Positions 11,609-21,652 of a DNA stretch of 64,000 bases are shown in pieces. This DNA is from Alternaria dauci (lineage: Eukaryota; Ascomycota; Dothideomycetes; Pleosporales; Pleosporaceae), in NCBI RefSeq assembly GCF_042100115.1, contig NC_091278.1, forward strand, positions 868,001 through 932,000, in the 5' to 3' direction. The notes beneath the pieces were generated by a model. That model saw only the letters and a list, made by a program, of their open reading frames with translations. It did no database searches and was not told the origin of the DNA. Position 1 is the stretch's first letter, and the number at the start of each line of letters is the position of its first letter. The position numbers and the translations under genes were made by a program.

Positions 11609-12517
11609 GATCACAGGATCGTGATACGAGGGCAGTGATTCTTAGGGACGTGTTGGCATCGGCGATGGGATGTCAATGTCGAGCGAGGCCAGCGGATCCT
11701 CAAACACTGGACGTGCGCACCGCACCCGGCACAACGTCTCCACACCCACCCAACACAAGCTCTTCCTCCAAACCCTCCGCACGCACACAACGTAGATGCA
11801 TGACATCCAACTCTAGAAGAGCCAAAATGAAGATGGTGATAGCATCCCGCCACAAGTCACGCCCAGCGTGGCTGCCGAGACCCCAGGAGCTCGTTCATGC
11901 GTTATGGCGCATACGGCTGTCAATTGTTGTCACTCAGACTGAATGAATCGCAAGATGACCAGGAAGATGCTTCCAAAGAGACTATCCAGGTAAGAGGTCG
12001 AATAGAAGTATTTTCCATCTTCGAGTTGCTTTTGGTGTTGGGTCACGTGCTCATAGACGTCCCGTCCGCCAGCTGTCGCAACACCAGAAGCCTCCAACAT
12101 GACACTTCTTTTGCATCCCTTCGCGCATCGTCACATATGTCATCGCGTCCGCAAGAATGGCTACCAGAGTGCTTTGTCGGGCGGCACGGCAGTCGGCTGA
12201 GACGGCCATACCGTTGCCGCTCAACTGTGCGAGGCTCAGCGCGCTTCATGTGCATTGTCCGAAGCGCGATGTGAAGCCGCCCGCGTTTCAGACGGATACA
12301 AGCGCAACCTACTGTGCCAACGGTTGACTATGACCCGGCCGTTCTTCGAACGCCTACTAACATCTCTCGTCGTTAATCACTCATTCAGCATCACGTAGCG
12401 GTAAACCCCAATTTCCCAAGTTAATATGCACAAAGCGTCCGCGGCGCTTTGTACCCTTTCTCTTCGTCTCTCTTCCTGAGCCCTTGTCGGCGTTTCTTTC
12501 CATGAGCTATTGCTCGC
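11609..12517. other. Divergent intergenic region
   Basis: Separates the leftward unknown gene from the rightward membrane-protein gene, so it should hold both promoters. The plus side is pyrimidine-rich just before 12518. No gene supported. Confidence 0.5.
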
Positions 12518-14536
12518 ATGGCCACTCCTCAACAGTCGATTACGACCGTAAGCGGGAGACGATGTACTCGTTCACGAGCCCGAACGGCCCTCACAACCTC
12601 CCAAACAACAGAGACATCTGCCGTCAACCCTCCCAATGTCACTACGTCTACGGCCGCTGAGGAGACATCGCAAATACAGACCAGCACCGCCCTAGCATCT
12701 TCTCCGCTTCCTCCGCTTCCTCCGCCGCCGCCGCCGCCACCACCACCACCCCCACCGTCTCCCTCTTCGACGGCACCGGCCTCGACAACTACGCCAGTCG
12801 ACCAGCCAGCACAGCAGCCGTCTGTAGTGCCCACAACATCTACAACAGAAGTAGCAGCAACGTCCGCGATAGGTACGAGCAGCACGGCCCCTACATCTTC
12901 CGAGCGGGTAACACCGCTGGCCCTCTCGTCGTCAGAACGCGCAACGGCAGCTGCCCAGCGGCCACCAGAGACTCAAGTGCCGTTGGAAGTGTCTTCTCCA
13001 GTCGCTGTGGTCACTCTGTCTCTGCCCTCGCCAGTTGCCGCGGTGCCTTCAGCTCTGCCTCTGACCTCCGTATCAACAAACTCTGACACAGAACAATTAG
13101 CTGTTCCAACGTCACTCGTCGTCTCTTCGCGCGTGCCGGCCCGCTTCACAGCCCCGGCTGTATCCAACGGTCCTACTCTGGACACGAGTCCTCAACTGCC
13201 GATCGAGACCGATACAAGAGCAGAACCATCCATCGTGACAGATTCGCCTGCCCAAGCACGGCCACAACCGACTACTTCATTAGTAGACTCCACCCCGACT
13301 GGAGGGTCGGCTGGTATAATTGCTCCGGAGGGGTCCACTGGCGGCGACGATGGTCCCCTGACCTTTGCGAATAGTGGAAATATAGGAGGCATTATTGGAG
13401 GAGTCTTTGGTGGCATCGCTGCACTGGCTATCATCAGCATACTGCTCTTCTTCTGTCTACGGAAACGGAAGTCGCAACCAGTACGATGGAACGAGAAGAA
13501 AGAACCGGGTCCAAGCTTCCTAACTAGGCTGAAGACGATACCCAGCGGGGTGGGAGCATTCGTTGCGAGGATAAAAGGAAGCGAGGCTGGTCCGATAAGC
13601 AACCCCTACCAACGCCATGCTGCGCAGGCCAGTGCTGGTTCAGTGTACTCGAGAGACTCTCATGGCAGAGGCCGATCGATCAGCGAGCCGCAAGGTTTCT
13701 TTGGAGTTAAGCGTGCAGGCTCCAACAGCAGCAGATCAAGTAAGAAGAGTGAGAGGAATCTGCTTCGCAAAAAGCCAAGCAGCATATCGTCCAATTACCG
13801 GTTCCCAGGCATCATCGAACACACGGGTTCGCCAAATCCATTTTCTGATCCCGAGCCGCAAAACAGGCTGTTGCTCCTCAACCCTGACCCTCGAAGCGCA
13901 CCTATCACACCCCAAGTTCCTGCAGCGACTGCAGACGCCGCGCCACGAGATCCATTTGCGTCTGCTCTGGATCCACCTGGAGCTGCGCCAGCATGGGCTC
14001 ACGCACCTGCTCACCATCATCAGCGTACGATGAGTTCGCTATCCGCGTTAAGCTCACACCCTCCTTCGTCGTTCTACACAGCAGACAACCCTTTCCGAGA
14101 CCCACCTTATGTACCGCCTGTTCCCACCCAAGCTGTCTTGCCGAGCCACACCCGTCGTTCGTCGACGGCATTACCGGGCTTCAATGCGCTATCGACCGTA
14201 GATGCGACGTCAACCTTTGCTTCGCGTGACTCTGATATCTTTTTTGGGGAACCAGGACCGAGCAGACCTGGTACCAACTTCTTCACTCCAGCACCAACTG
14301 GTCGAACAGTCCGGCAGTCGGATCCCTTCGACCTTGACCGACCAGAGGTTCTTGGCTTTGGAAGCATTTTCAACAGGAAAGATGTAAACGGAAATATTAC
14401 TCGGCAACCCACACGAAGTAAACGAACGAGCAGCGTTGGCAACTGGGGCAATACCGCGACAGACGTGAACAACTATGGCTTGTTCCCGAGGGACAGTACA
14501 AAACAGCCACCATGGGGACCGAACGGTAGGAGATGA
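12518..14536 (+). CDS. Single-pass membrane protein with Ser/Thr/Pro-rich ectodomain
   Basis: One open frame of 672 residues. Residues 1-280 are rich in Ser, Thr, Ala and Pro, including a run of about 15 prolines near residue 70, typical of O-mannosylated fungal surface regions. A Gly-rich lead (GNIGGIIGGVFGG) runs into a hydrophobic segment, IAALAIISILLFFCL, near residues 297-311, followed at once by RKRK, the positive-inside signal. The 360-residue cytoplasmic part is Ser/Arg-rich with NPF-type tripeptides (SPNPFSDPE, ADNPFRDPP) that could be sorting or endocytic signals. The architecture resembles Mid2/Wsc-type wall sensors, but there is no WSC domain. Oddly, there is no signal peptide at this start, so either the membrane segment acts as the anchor or a short upstream exon was missed. 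Confidence 0.75.
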   Translation: MATPQQSITTVSGRRCTRSRARTALTTSQTTETSAVNPPNVTTSTAAEETSQIQTSTALASSPLPPLPPPPPPPPPPPPPSPSSTAPASTTTPVDQPAQQPSVVPTTSTTEVAATSAIGTSSTAPTSSERVTPLALSSSERATAAAQRPPETQVPLEVSSPVAVVTLSLPSPVAAVPSALPLTSVSTNSDTEQLAVPTSLVVSSRVPARFTAPAVSNGPTLDTSPQLPIETDTRAEPSIVTDSPAQARPQPTTSLVDSTPTGGSAGIIAPEGSTGGDDGPLTFANSGNIGGIIGGVFGGIAALAIISILLFFCLRKRKSQPVRWNEKKEPGPSFLTRLKTIPSGVGAFVARIKGSEAGPISNPYQRHAAQASAGSVYSRDSHGRGRSISEPQGFFGVKRAGSNSSRSSKKSERNLLRKKPSSISSNYRFPGIIEHTGSPNPFSDPEPQNRLLLLNPDPRSAPITPQVPAATADAAPRDPFASALDPPGAAPAWAHAPAHHHQRTMSSLSALSSHPPSSFYTADNPFRDPPYVPPVPTQAVLPSHTRRSSTALPGFNALSTVDATSTFASRDSDIFFGEPGPSRPGTNFFTPAPTGRTVRQSDPFDLDRPEVLGFGSIFNRKDVNGNITRQPTRSKRTSSVGNWGNTATDVNNYGLFPRDSTKQPPWGPNGRR

Positions 14537-15522
14537 CGACGACGACAGATAATGTCAGCACGAAGGATTTTTTTTCACGTAGGTTGCTGCTCTAGAGCAC
14601 ACATGACGCGAAAAGACTTAATGAACAAAACATGGGCGTTGTCCCACGATCTTTTCTCTTGATGGCAGGAAGTATTCCGTGGGATCCATCACATCTCTTT
14701 TCCCCAACTTTGTAAACACACTCAGCGAGCTAGTCACCCCCTTTTGTAACATATCTACAGATTTCTTGTAGTGTAGGAGCGTAGCGTACAATATACCCCC
14801 ATGAATAACAGTACGCATACCAATATCAACCTAGCAAGCAAGACCCGGTAATCTAACGTCGCATTGACTGACAGCTCGTATAGTTGTATCGTACGATAAC
14901 CGAGACGTGTGGCTTTGTGCCAAGATGAATCCGTGGCTTCGGCCGAGGCAGGGGAGTGATGCACTATTTGTAAAGTGCAAGAGATCAGTGAGATAAAGCT
15001 ATTAAACCACATAGAAGGTAAGTCCGCAAATGTAAAAAGTCTGTGTTATTCTGCTCAGGTATAGTGAGACCTGCTGACATCAGACTCTATCAGATGTCCA
15101 CAAGGCAAGTTGAACGACTAACGATTCTACCTCATGATAATCTTCCTTGAGCACCCCTCTTTGTAGCTTCTTTCTCTCCATGACGACACTACTCTCCTAC
15201 TACCTCTGTAGCAGCATACTGTTATCCCTATAATTTCACTTGAGTAGCGTTGAGCTGCTTCCGCCACATCTGATAGACCTTCACCAGTCGCTGATCGAGC
15301 TCCGAGGAGCACGGTCGATCCGTTCTGGAAAAGAGCTAGGGATAATCGATTATGGTCAACACAGCACAGCACTATCTTTTTAAATGAAGCATTGTATAAC
15401 AGTGATCGTTTTGATCATTAAAATTATTCTTTGTGGTATCTATTCGGCCGGATGTGGCGAAAGGAGAATGATGCCTTTATGACTTCGCCATCATTATGTA
15501 TCGAAGAAAATTTGACCGCCGC
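14537..15522. other. Convergent 3' flanks, no gene seen
   Basis: Between two converging genes; AT-rich around 15380-15440. The short frames show no coding character. Confidence 0.55.
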
Positions 15523-16072
15523 TTATGCGACACCAAACACCTTTGTAGGAGTTACGGTGAAGTTGAGATGGGGTGCTACAAACTGGTTGTACCTGGCCTC
15601 ATGAGTGCCAGAGAAGTTGTAGGCAGGGCTGTCAAGTCAAGTTAGCGTACGTTCTTGGATCACCCTCGCCAAGAGTCACAGTAGCTTACCGGTCCTCAAA
15701 TCCAGCCCATAAGAAGCTGATATCGATCTCCCTGGGTCCCAGTCCTTGGCCGTCCTTTACCCTCAAAGAGAACCTAGCCGCAACACCGTTGTTGACGCCC
15801 TCGAGCAATTCACATGCCTCGTATGTTGAAGGGATGGTGAAGCTGTTGTCGTATCCATGCTCGTAGCCGACGCAGGACGCCTTTACGCCTGCGATCTTTC
15901 CTTCGATGGTCGGGATGGTGACGTTGAAGCCGTAATAACAGCCGGACCGACTGCAGCCAGCCTCCCAGTTCTCAACCTGCCAGTTCCAGTTCTCGGGGAT
16001 TGCGGTGTGGCGAGCGACAGGACCGGCAATGGCGGAAGTTGCCAGGAGAGCGAGAGCGGTGATGGAGACCAT
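15523..16072 (-). CDS. Small secreted cysteine protein, candidate effector
   Basis: Exons 16072-15690 and 15628-15523 with a 61-base intron, 162 residues. MVSITALALLATSAIAG is a clear signal peptide. The mature part holds four cysteines (GCSRSGC, KASCVG, YEACEL), enough for two disulfides, and alternates hydrophobic and polar residues as in a beta-sandwich (GCYYGFNVTIP, ARFSLRVKDG, HLNFTVTP). The CSRSGCYYGFNV pattern recalls small secreted proteins common in Dothideomycetes and, more loosely, the Alt a 1-like fold; that link is inference. Two N-x-S/T sites could be glycosylated. A TATA-like box 125 bases upstream suits strong conditional expression. It lies alone, beside the probable surface protein at 12.5-14.5 kb. 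Confidence 0.82.
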
Positions 16073-16194
16073 TTTGAGGTTGAAGCTTTGGTGGATGGTA
16101 GTATTGAAACTTTGATATGTAGGAGTAGGTGTAGCAAAACGTGTAGATTGGGCGTGTGAAGATACAGGAAATGGATTGCAAAGACGAAGAAACC

Positions 16195-16204
16195 TTATAT
16201 ATAA
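16195..16204 (-). promoter_or_regulatory. Candidate TATA box of the small secreted protein gene
   Basis: TATATATAAG on the minus strand roughly 125 bases before the ATG, similar in spacing to the cupin gene's element. Confidence 0.45.
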
Positions 16205-17382
16205 TGAACAATTGTGCCAATACGAGATTACTCACTCAAACAGTGTATAGTCGTGCCGATTAATCAAATCGTCATACGGTAATAGCCGTAGGGTGCGTGA
16301 AGGTTTACTAGTTCGGGCACTTGCACGTCATCAACCGGCCGAGATCACCAACCGAGATAGCCCTTTGCGGTAAGCAACCTAATGTGAAGACTAGGTTGTC
16401 CCGGACACTAACTGCAATTCAAGCTTCACGGCCCACATGTCGCTATATTTGGATATAACGTCTACGCCTCTCCCACGATGCGAACAGCGGGTAGTCTCAC
16501 CATTTTCAGAGCGCATTGAGCCTGTCTTACACACAAGCAGTGTGTCCATGAACTTGCTGTGTAGGAAATTTCACCGCCACTCATTTGGCCACCCACTTGC
16601 CTGGTTGTCTGCAGTCAAGACGCTAAGGGACTCGTATTTCCTCTAGTTGGTGACCATGCAGGTGAACGTCATTTCCAGACCAAGCAGCAGCTTAGTTTGT
16701 CCCTGCTGTTACCGTCGCCACCTGTCGGAAGTAACATCACTCCTGGGCATTTCTCACTTGGATCGGATTTGCCTAAGGTGGAAACTTCCAAGCTTTATCA
16801 TCTCGTTTCCATCAAAACACAACGTCGTAGGTTGCTAACACGATTGTTGTTTCGACACATTTTTTGAAACTAGCCACCACTACTCCGTTGCACCTTTCAG
16901 AGGAAGGAACCAGAGCACAGGACATAGGTCTGATTGTATCAGTTCTTTTCCTGGAGACAGGGAGAGTACAACACACTCATTTAGTTCTTTAGCCCGTGTC
17001 CTAGTGCAGCACTCCTTTCTCTGATCGTAACCAGCAAGGGAAGCCCGAGACAAATCATAGGTGTCATTATCGGTTTTTTGAGGAGGCGATTACCATCGTA
17101 TTTGACTCATACATTCGATTCATGGACGTCTAGTTCCGAAGGCAGCGGAAGAATAGCCATGTTCCAGATATATTCGCTTCCAAAGACAGAGGACGCACGA
17201 CATCCATCGTAGCAGAAATTTTTTTGAAAAGAAGACAAGGCTGCACATGCTTTGTGGACTTCGTTTTTTTTTAGAGGAACGAGGAGACGGCGCAGCCATG
17301 GAGCAAGCCAGTCAGATTTTTGGAGTCATACCGAACGACGTGGGTGTATAGAAGAAAAGACACCAGGCGCAGCCAGCACATT
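16205..17382. other. Intergenic, no gene seen
   Basis: Upstream of the small secreted protein gene. Contains T-rich stretches near 16850 and 17220-17270. No gene supported. Confidence 0.5.
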
Positions 17383-17673
17383 TTATATACTCGGCAGGCG
17401 CTGAGCTAGAGTCGATACAAGTGAAGTGAAGATGGTATGTAGATCTTTCCAAACTGGGACATTCGCGTTCTCTTTCATGAATGTAGAGGTATCTTTTTTC
17501 CAGACCAGAACCACCCATGCCCCATTATCCTTCTGTTTTTTGAAACCGAAAAGAGCAACTCGGGTTGGCTCATCGCCTGTGTTGTCCCTGTTTTCAAACT
17601 CAGAGACAGCAGAGAGAAACGGCCATTTCGTGTTGCGGTGTACAATTTCGGAGGAATACAGGACGCAGCACAT
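17383..17673 (-). CDS. Possible small protein, unrecognised
   Basis: Open frame of 96 residues from the ATG at 17673; the frame stays open further upstream, to about 17760, without another ATG. The segment VALFGFKKQKDNGAWVVLVW looks like a beta-rich domain and the codons favour C or T in third place, which hints at coding. A TATAAATA element lies at 17798-17805 on the same strand. Against it: no signal peptide, no known domain, and two other frames over the same bases are also open for about 90-100 codons. Treat as hypothetical. Confidence 0.3.
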   Translation of the reverse strand: MCCVLYSSEIVHRNTKWPFLSAVSEFENRDNTGDEPTRVALFGFKKQKDNGAWVVLVWKKDTSTFMKENANVPVWKDLHTIFTSLVSTLAQRLPSI

Positions 17674-17991
17674 GAAGTTTTGTGATTTCTTTTTGAGAAA
17701 GAAGACGCAAGTCCATGCGTTTGCCTCAAGTTCATTTTGATTTTGTAATGGATTTTGCAAGTAAAGGAAGAAAGAGAAAGAGCGTAACGAGGAGGAATAT
17801 TTATATGTCGAGCCTGTCCTAGCTTTGACTATAAGTCAGTTGCGTAGTATGTCTTTGCATGATCAAATCTTTGAGGTTCGGGCGCATGCCATCTACCAAA
17901 ACGATGCGACAGTCTCGCCATGTAATTCATGAACCACAATCTCCTCAATTTCTAACACTAACAAGACAGCTTGTCTATCCAAGTCCCCATC

Positions 17992-20609
17992 TCATCTCGG
18001 TACATCTAATGACCTCTCTCTCCCAACTCGTCTCTCACGCATCCTAGGCTCGCGCTCATCCGCACTGTCACCCTTCTCTTCAACCATCACCCCAGCCCCA
18101 TCACTACTCGCCGCACTCCCCCTCCTCCCCTGCGGACTCAAGCTACCCATCCTCTCTCCCATCCTCCCCCTCTGCAGCCGACTAGCAGCCGTCGGATCCG
18201 CATCCGCCAGCGCAATCGGCGTCGCAATCCTCGCCAGCTCCGCGACAGCACCCCCATCCTTTGGCTCAAACGGCTGAATAGAGCAAGACTGCACTTCGCT
18301 GCGAACCGAAGTCCTGCTACTCGAGCGTTCCCCATCTTCCGATTTCGTAGCCGGCGACAATGGCAACGGTCGCTGGGGGAGCGGCATAACCGCCAACTCA
18401 CCCAGCCACCTCCTGACCAACGCCCTTCGGACTCTGCCAATGACGCCAAAGTCCTCACCTCCGTCTACAGTCTTGCCTAGCTTGACTTTATCCTCGCCGA
18501 ACCAGCGGTTGATCAGTCGCCATTTGACGCCGGCCCACCACCCGATTGGCACGACGTCGTCGCGCGGACCGCTTCTGCTCCATAGCGATGGTTGCGCAGT
18601 AGCAAGTTCATAGTACAGCGATTCATAGACACCTCTGCGCATGGGATTCTGGCGTTGGCTAGCGAGATTGTGTTTGACGGCATACCAGAGGATGAGGACG
18701 ACGGCGAGGACGGGAATGGAAACAATGAACCACCATTTCAGCGGTGGGTTTTCAGAAAACGTCGATACGTTCATGCCGAAGAAACCGACGGTGAAGGTCA
18801 AGGGCAGGAAACTAATCTTGTCAGTTTTGGGAGCTGATGGGATGATCGGTTAGGGGCTGCGTACATGAACGTGATCCAACTCAGCCGCCACATGCTCAGA
18901 CCTAGTTGCAAAGAGTGTCGGGCATCCCTGATACCTACGCTCTTGTACATGAGGTCTGACAGAGCGGTCGTAGGCAGAATAACATCTCTTTCCCACTGCC
19001 CAGTGAGTTTCTCTAGCTCGTCTGGCACGGAGCCTAACCAGGGTTGGTCTGAAGACTCCTTCGGGTCGGCGCCAGCAAGGTCATGAAGATGCGTGACCAT
19101 TTCTTTGATGACGTCGAGGTGGATGTAAATGAGGCGCTCGATCTTGAGCCACTGTGCACTGTTCTTCCAGAGCTCGGGGGCGCGGGATTCGTCGGCGGGA
19201 TTTTCGTAGACTGTAGTTGGGAGTTAGTTGGAAAGAAGTTACTTGGACGGTCGGAGACAGACTACTACTCACTCTTGTCTTCAAGGATGCCAACATGTGT
19301 CTCGCAAACGGCCAGGAACTTCTGCCAATTATAGCTCAACGCCTTGAAAACATCCTGGAGGATGAAATCCATACACTCGGCCGTCAACGTTTCGTCGCTC
19401 TCCTCCTTGGGCAGGTAAAAGGAGAGACGTCTCCAACGGGACTCGAGTTCTTGTCTGGCACCTACAAGGGTATCTTTGACGGAGCCAGTCACCGAGTTTT
19501 CAAACAAGATGATCGTGTTTCCATTGTCAAGGGAGCGAAGCTTAGGGATGTAGCGTTCCTGGTGTTCATTCGCATCGACGTTGCCGTAACTCTTCTTCAA
19601 CCGCATATACTCTTCCCAAGCTTCCTCATCGTACGGATTTGGTATGTCGGGGTCGACGGCTTGGCCTGGTGTGCCGTCGCTGAGCTGCACATATACGTTC
19701 AATCGTTGTACATAGACGTCGTGTCCGTACCGTGGCTGATCCGACTCGTCGTAGTGGTTGAGCTCCATGATTGACTTGCTGCTATTTGGGCGCGGGATAT
19801 AGGTGCCTCTTTCGTACGATTTGAGGTAGTCGACGCCAAAGGCTGCGCGCGAGATGCCGCGCCAGGGATCGCGTTGAGCGCGGAACGTACGGCCATTGAG
19901 AACAGGTTTACCGCCGCGTTGTTGAGGTTTGTCGTGGGTGGCCCAGCGGCCGAAGCTTGTGCCTATCAGGTCATCTGTGGCGTCAATGTTGAACTTGCGG
20001 AGGAGGTAGCGCGTTGCCCAGCTCGCGTTCTGCACGTGGATCACGCGCAATGCTGCTTGCGCCGAGAGTTCTTCTTTCCGGTAGAAACGGCGCAAACTGT
20101 CAATGTCGCAGAACTCCTGTGCCACGATCTTCCGCCTGCCCTTGGCTGAGTGTTCCTTCGCGACATAGTCAATGAGCAGCACGCGCCCTTGCGACCAGCT
20201 GTCCTTCGTCCAAGGTTGGCGCCATTCGAGACTTGGACTGTGCTTGCGACGGTGGCCAAAGGGACCCTTGTGGTGTTCCTGCGGTCGAGGCTGTGTTTGT
20301 TCGCGTTCGAGGGACGGACGTGTCGACGTGGAAAATGTTCGTGGGGCTGTTCTAGACGTTAGCTAGGAATCCTCTAACCAGCCATTCATGGCATTTGCCA
20401 GCGCAACGTCCAGCCTGGCAATGTTTATGATCCACGCCAGTCTGCTCTTCTTTCCGAATGTCCTCTGTCTTCTTCTTCCCTCCTCTCGGGGGCTACTCAC
20501 CATCCATACCGTCCATATCAGGACTCGGCAGCGGTCCCGCGCCCGTCGCCGTATCTTCAACTGTAATCGGCGGCGGGGAACCCGAGTTGCTCATCCTCAT
20601 ACTAGCCAT
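17992..20609 (-). CDS. CorA-family Mg2+/divalent metal transporter
   Basis: Exons 20609-20501, 20346-19273, 19210-18865 and 18811-17992, 782 residues. The hallmark is in the last two exons: SWITFI joined to FLPLTFTVGFFGMN puts the GMN motif, signature of the CorA pore mouth, at the end of the first membrane helix (about 505-523). A second helix, WWFIVSIPVLAVVLILWYAV, follows near 535-555. The preceding 450 residues would form the cytoplasmic funnel; a Tyr- and Trp-rich part (SQGRVLLIDYVAKEHS) is typical of long fungal CorA-like proteins. The C-terminal 220 residues are basic and Ser-rich, a probable cytosolic regulatory tail. The protein should sit in the plasma or an organelle membrane as an oligomer and carry Mg2+ or a related ion. 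All three introns keep frame, and the first (154 bases) has a GCTAAC branch-like site. Confidence 0.93.
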
Positions 20610-21652
20610 GCTATACCAGGTATCCGCCCAAGGATTCGAAGCTTTCCGGAGCTATGTCGTAAGCTAAAAGTGAGGGCATTCAAGGGATCACCATCCGTCA
20701 AGGACGACGACCAACGAGAATTTGAGAGTACGACAACCGGGGTACGACCAGCAAACAGTCCAGCCAGCTTGTGATACTAAAAAGAGGAGCACATGAGTGC
20801 GATTGCGAACACGAGGTCAGGGCGGGCGGGCATGGTAGTATACAATAGCCATGGGGCCTGACCGGGATGGTGGATGCCGAGAGGAAAGTAATGCGTGAGT
20901 GGAGTTGTTGTGGCTGATTCATTCGATCATGAGGCTGAGCCGCATGCGGGTCTGGGGTTCGCGTCGCGTGAACAAGTCGCTAGGACTAGGCTAAACGGCG
21001 GAATCAGCCTTGCCAACACGGGAGGCGGGACGCTAGATATTTGCGAGGCGCCCCATGTCCTTCTGCTTCTCGCAGACTTGTTCAGCATAGACACTTTGCT
21101 GGTACTTCTTTTGCACTACCGCGACGGCAGTCCCTACCAGTAAATGACAGCCGTAATCACATTTGGCAGAAGATTAGCGGTTGTCACGGCCCATGTTCAA
21201 GGTGGGATCACAAGGTCAACGTACAACAAGACCACGTGAACAGTATTTACATCTATTACGCTATGGTTTCTAACGATTTGGTGTACTCGAGATCCATACA
21301 ACAGCTTCGTAAAAGTTAAACGCCTTGCCGTACAGATTCTTATATCTTACTATAGTACCAGACGATCCAGACCATGCAATGGCCTCGCATCGACACCGGC
21401 TGATTAGATCTAGGATTTAGACAGTAGCTACGAGAGTTGTATATAGAAGTCGCAGAGAGATTTGATATATGCAAAACAACAAGTGGATGATATGGTATGG
21501 GTCGTGATATCGTGTCGGGTTGATGCAGCGCTGACAGAACCAGTGCGCCATGATGGGTATTAGCAAGGAGACAAAGAAAAGCCCAAAACGAAGGTTTCGC
21601 TCGCTCGCTCAAACGCCGTAGAGGGAGAAAGCAGGGGTACCGGGGTATCTAA
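20610..21652. other. Intergenic, no gene seen
   Basis: Promoter of the CorA-type gene and 3' flank of the RasGEF gene. No supported coding frame. Confidence 0.5.

Noticed and set aside
12529..12885. Gly/Val-rich open frame opposite the membrane-protein gene
   Set aside because: Mirror of the proline-run codons on the plus strand; no independent coding signal.
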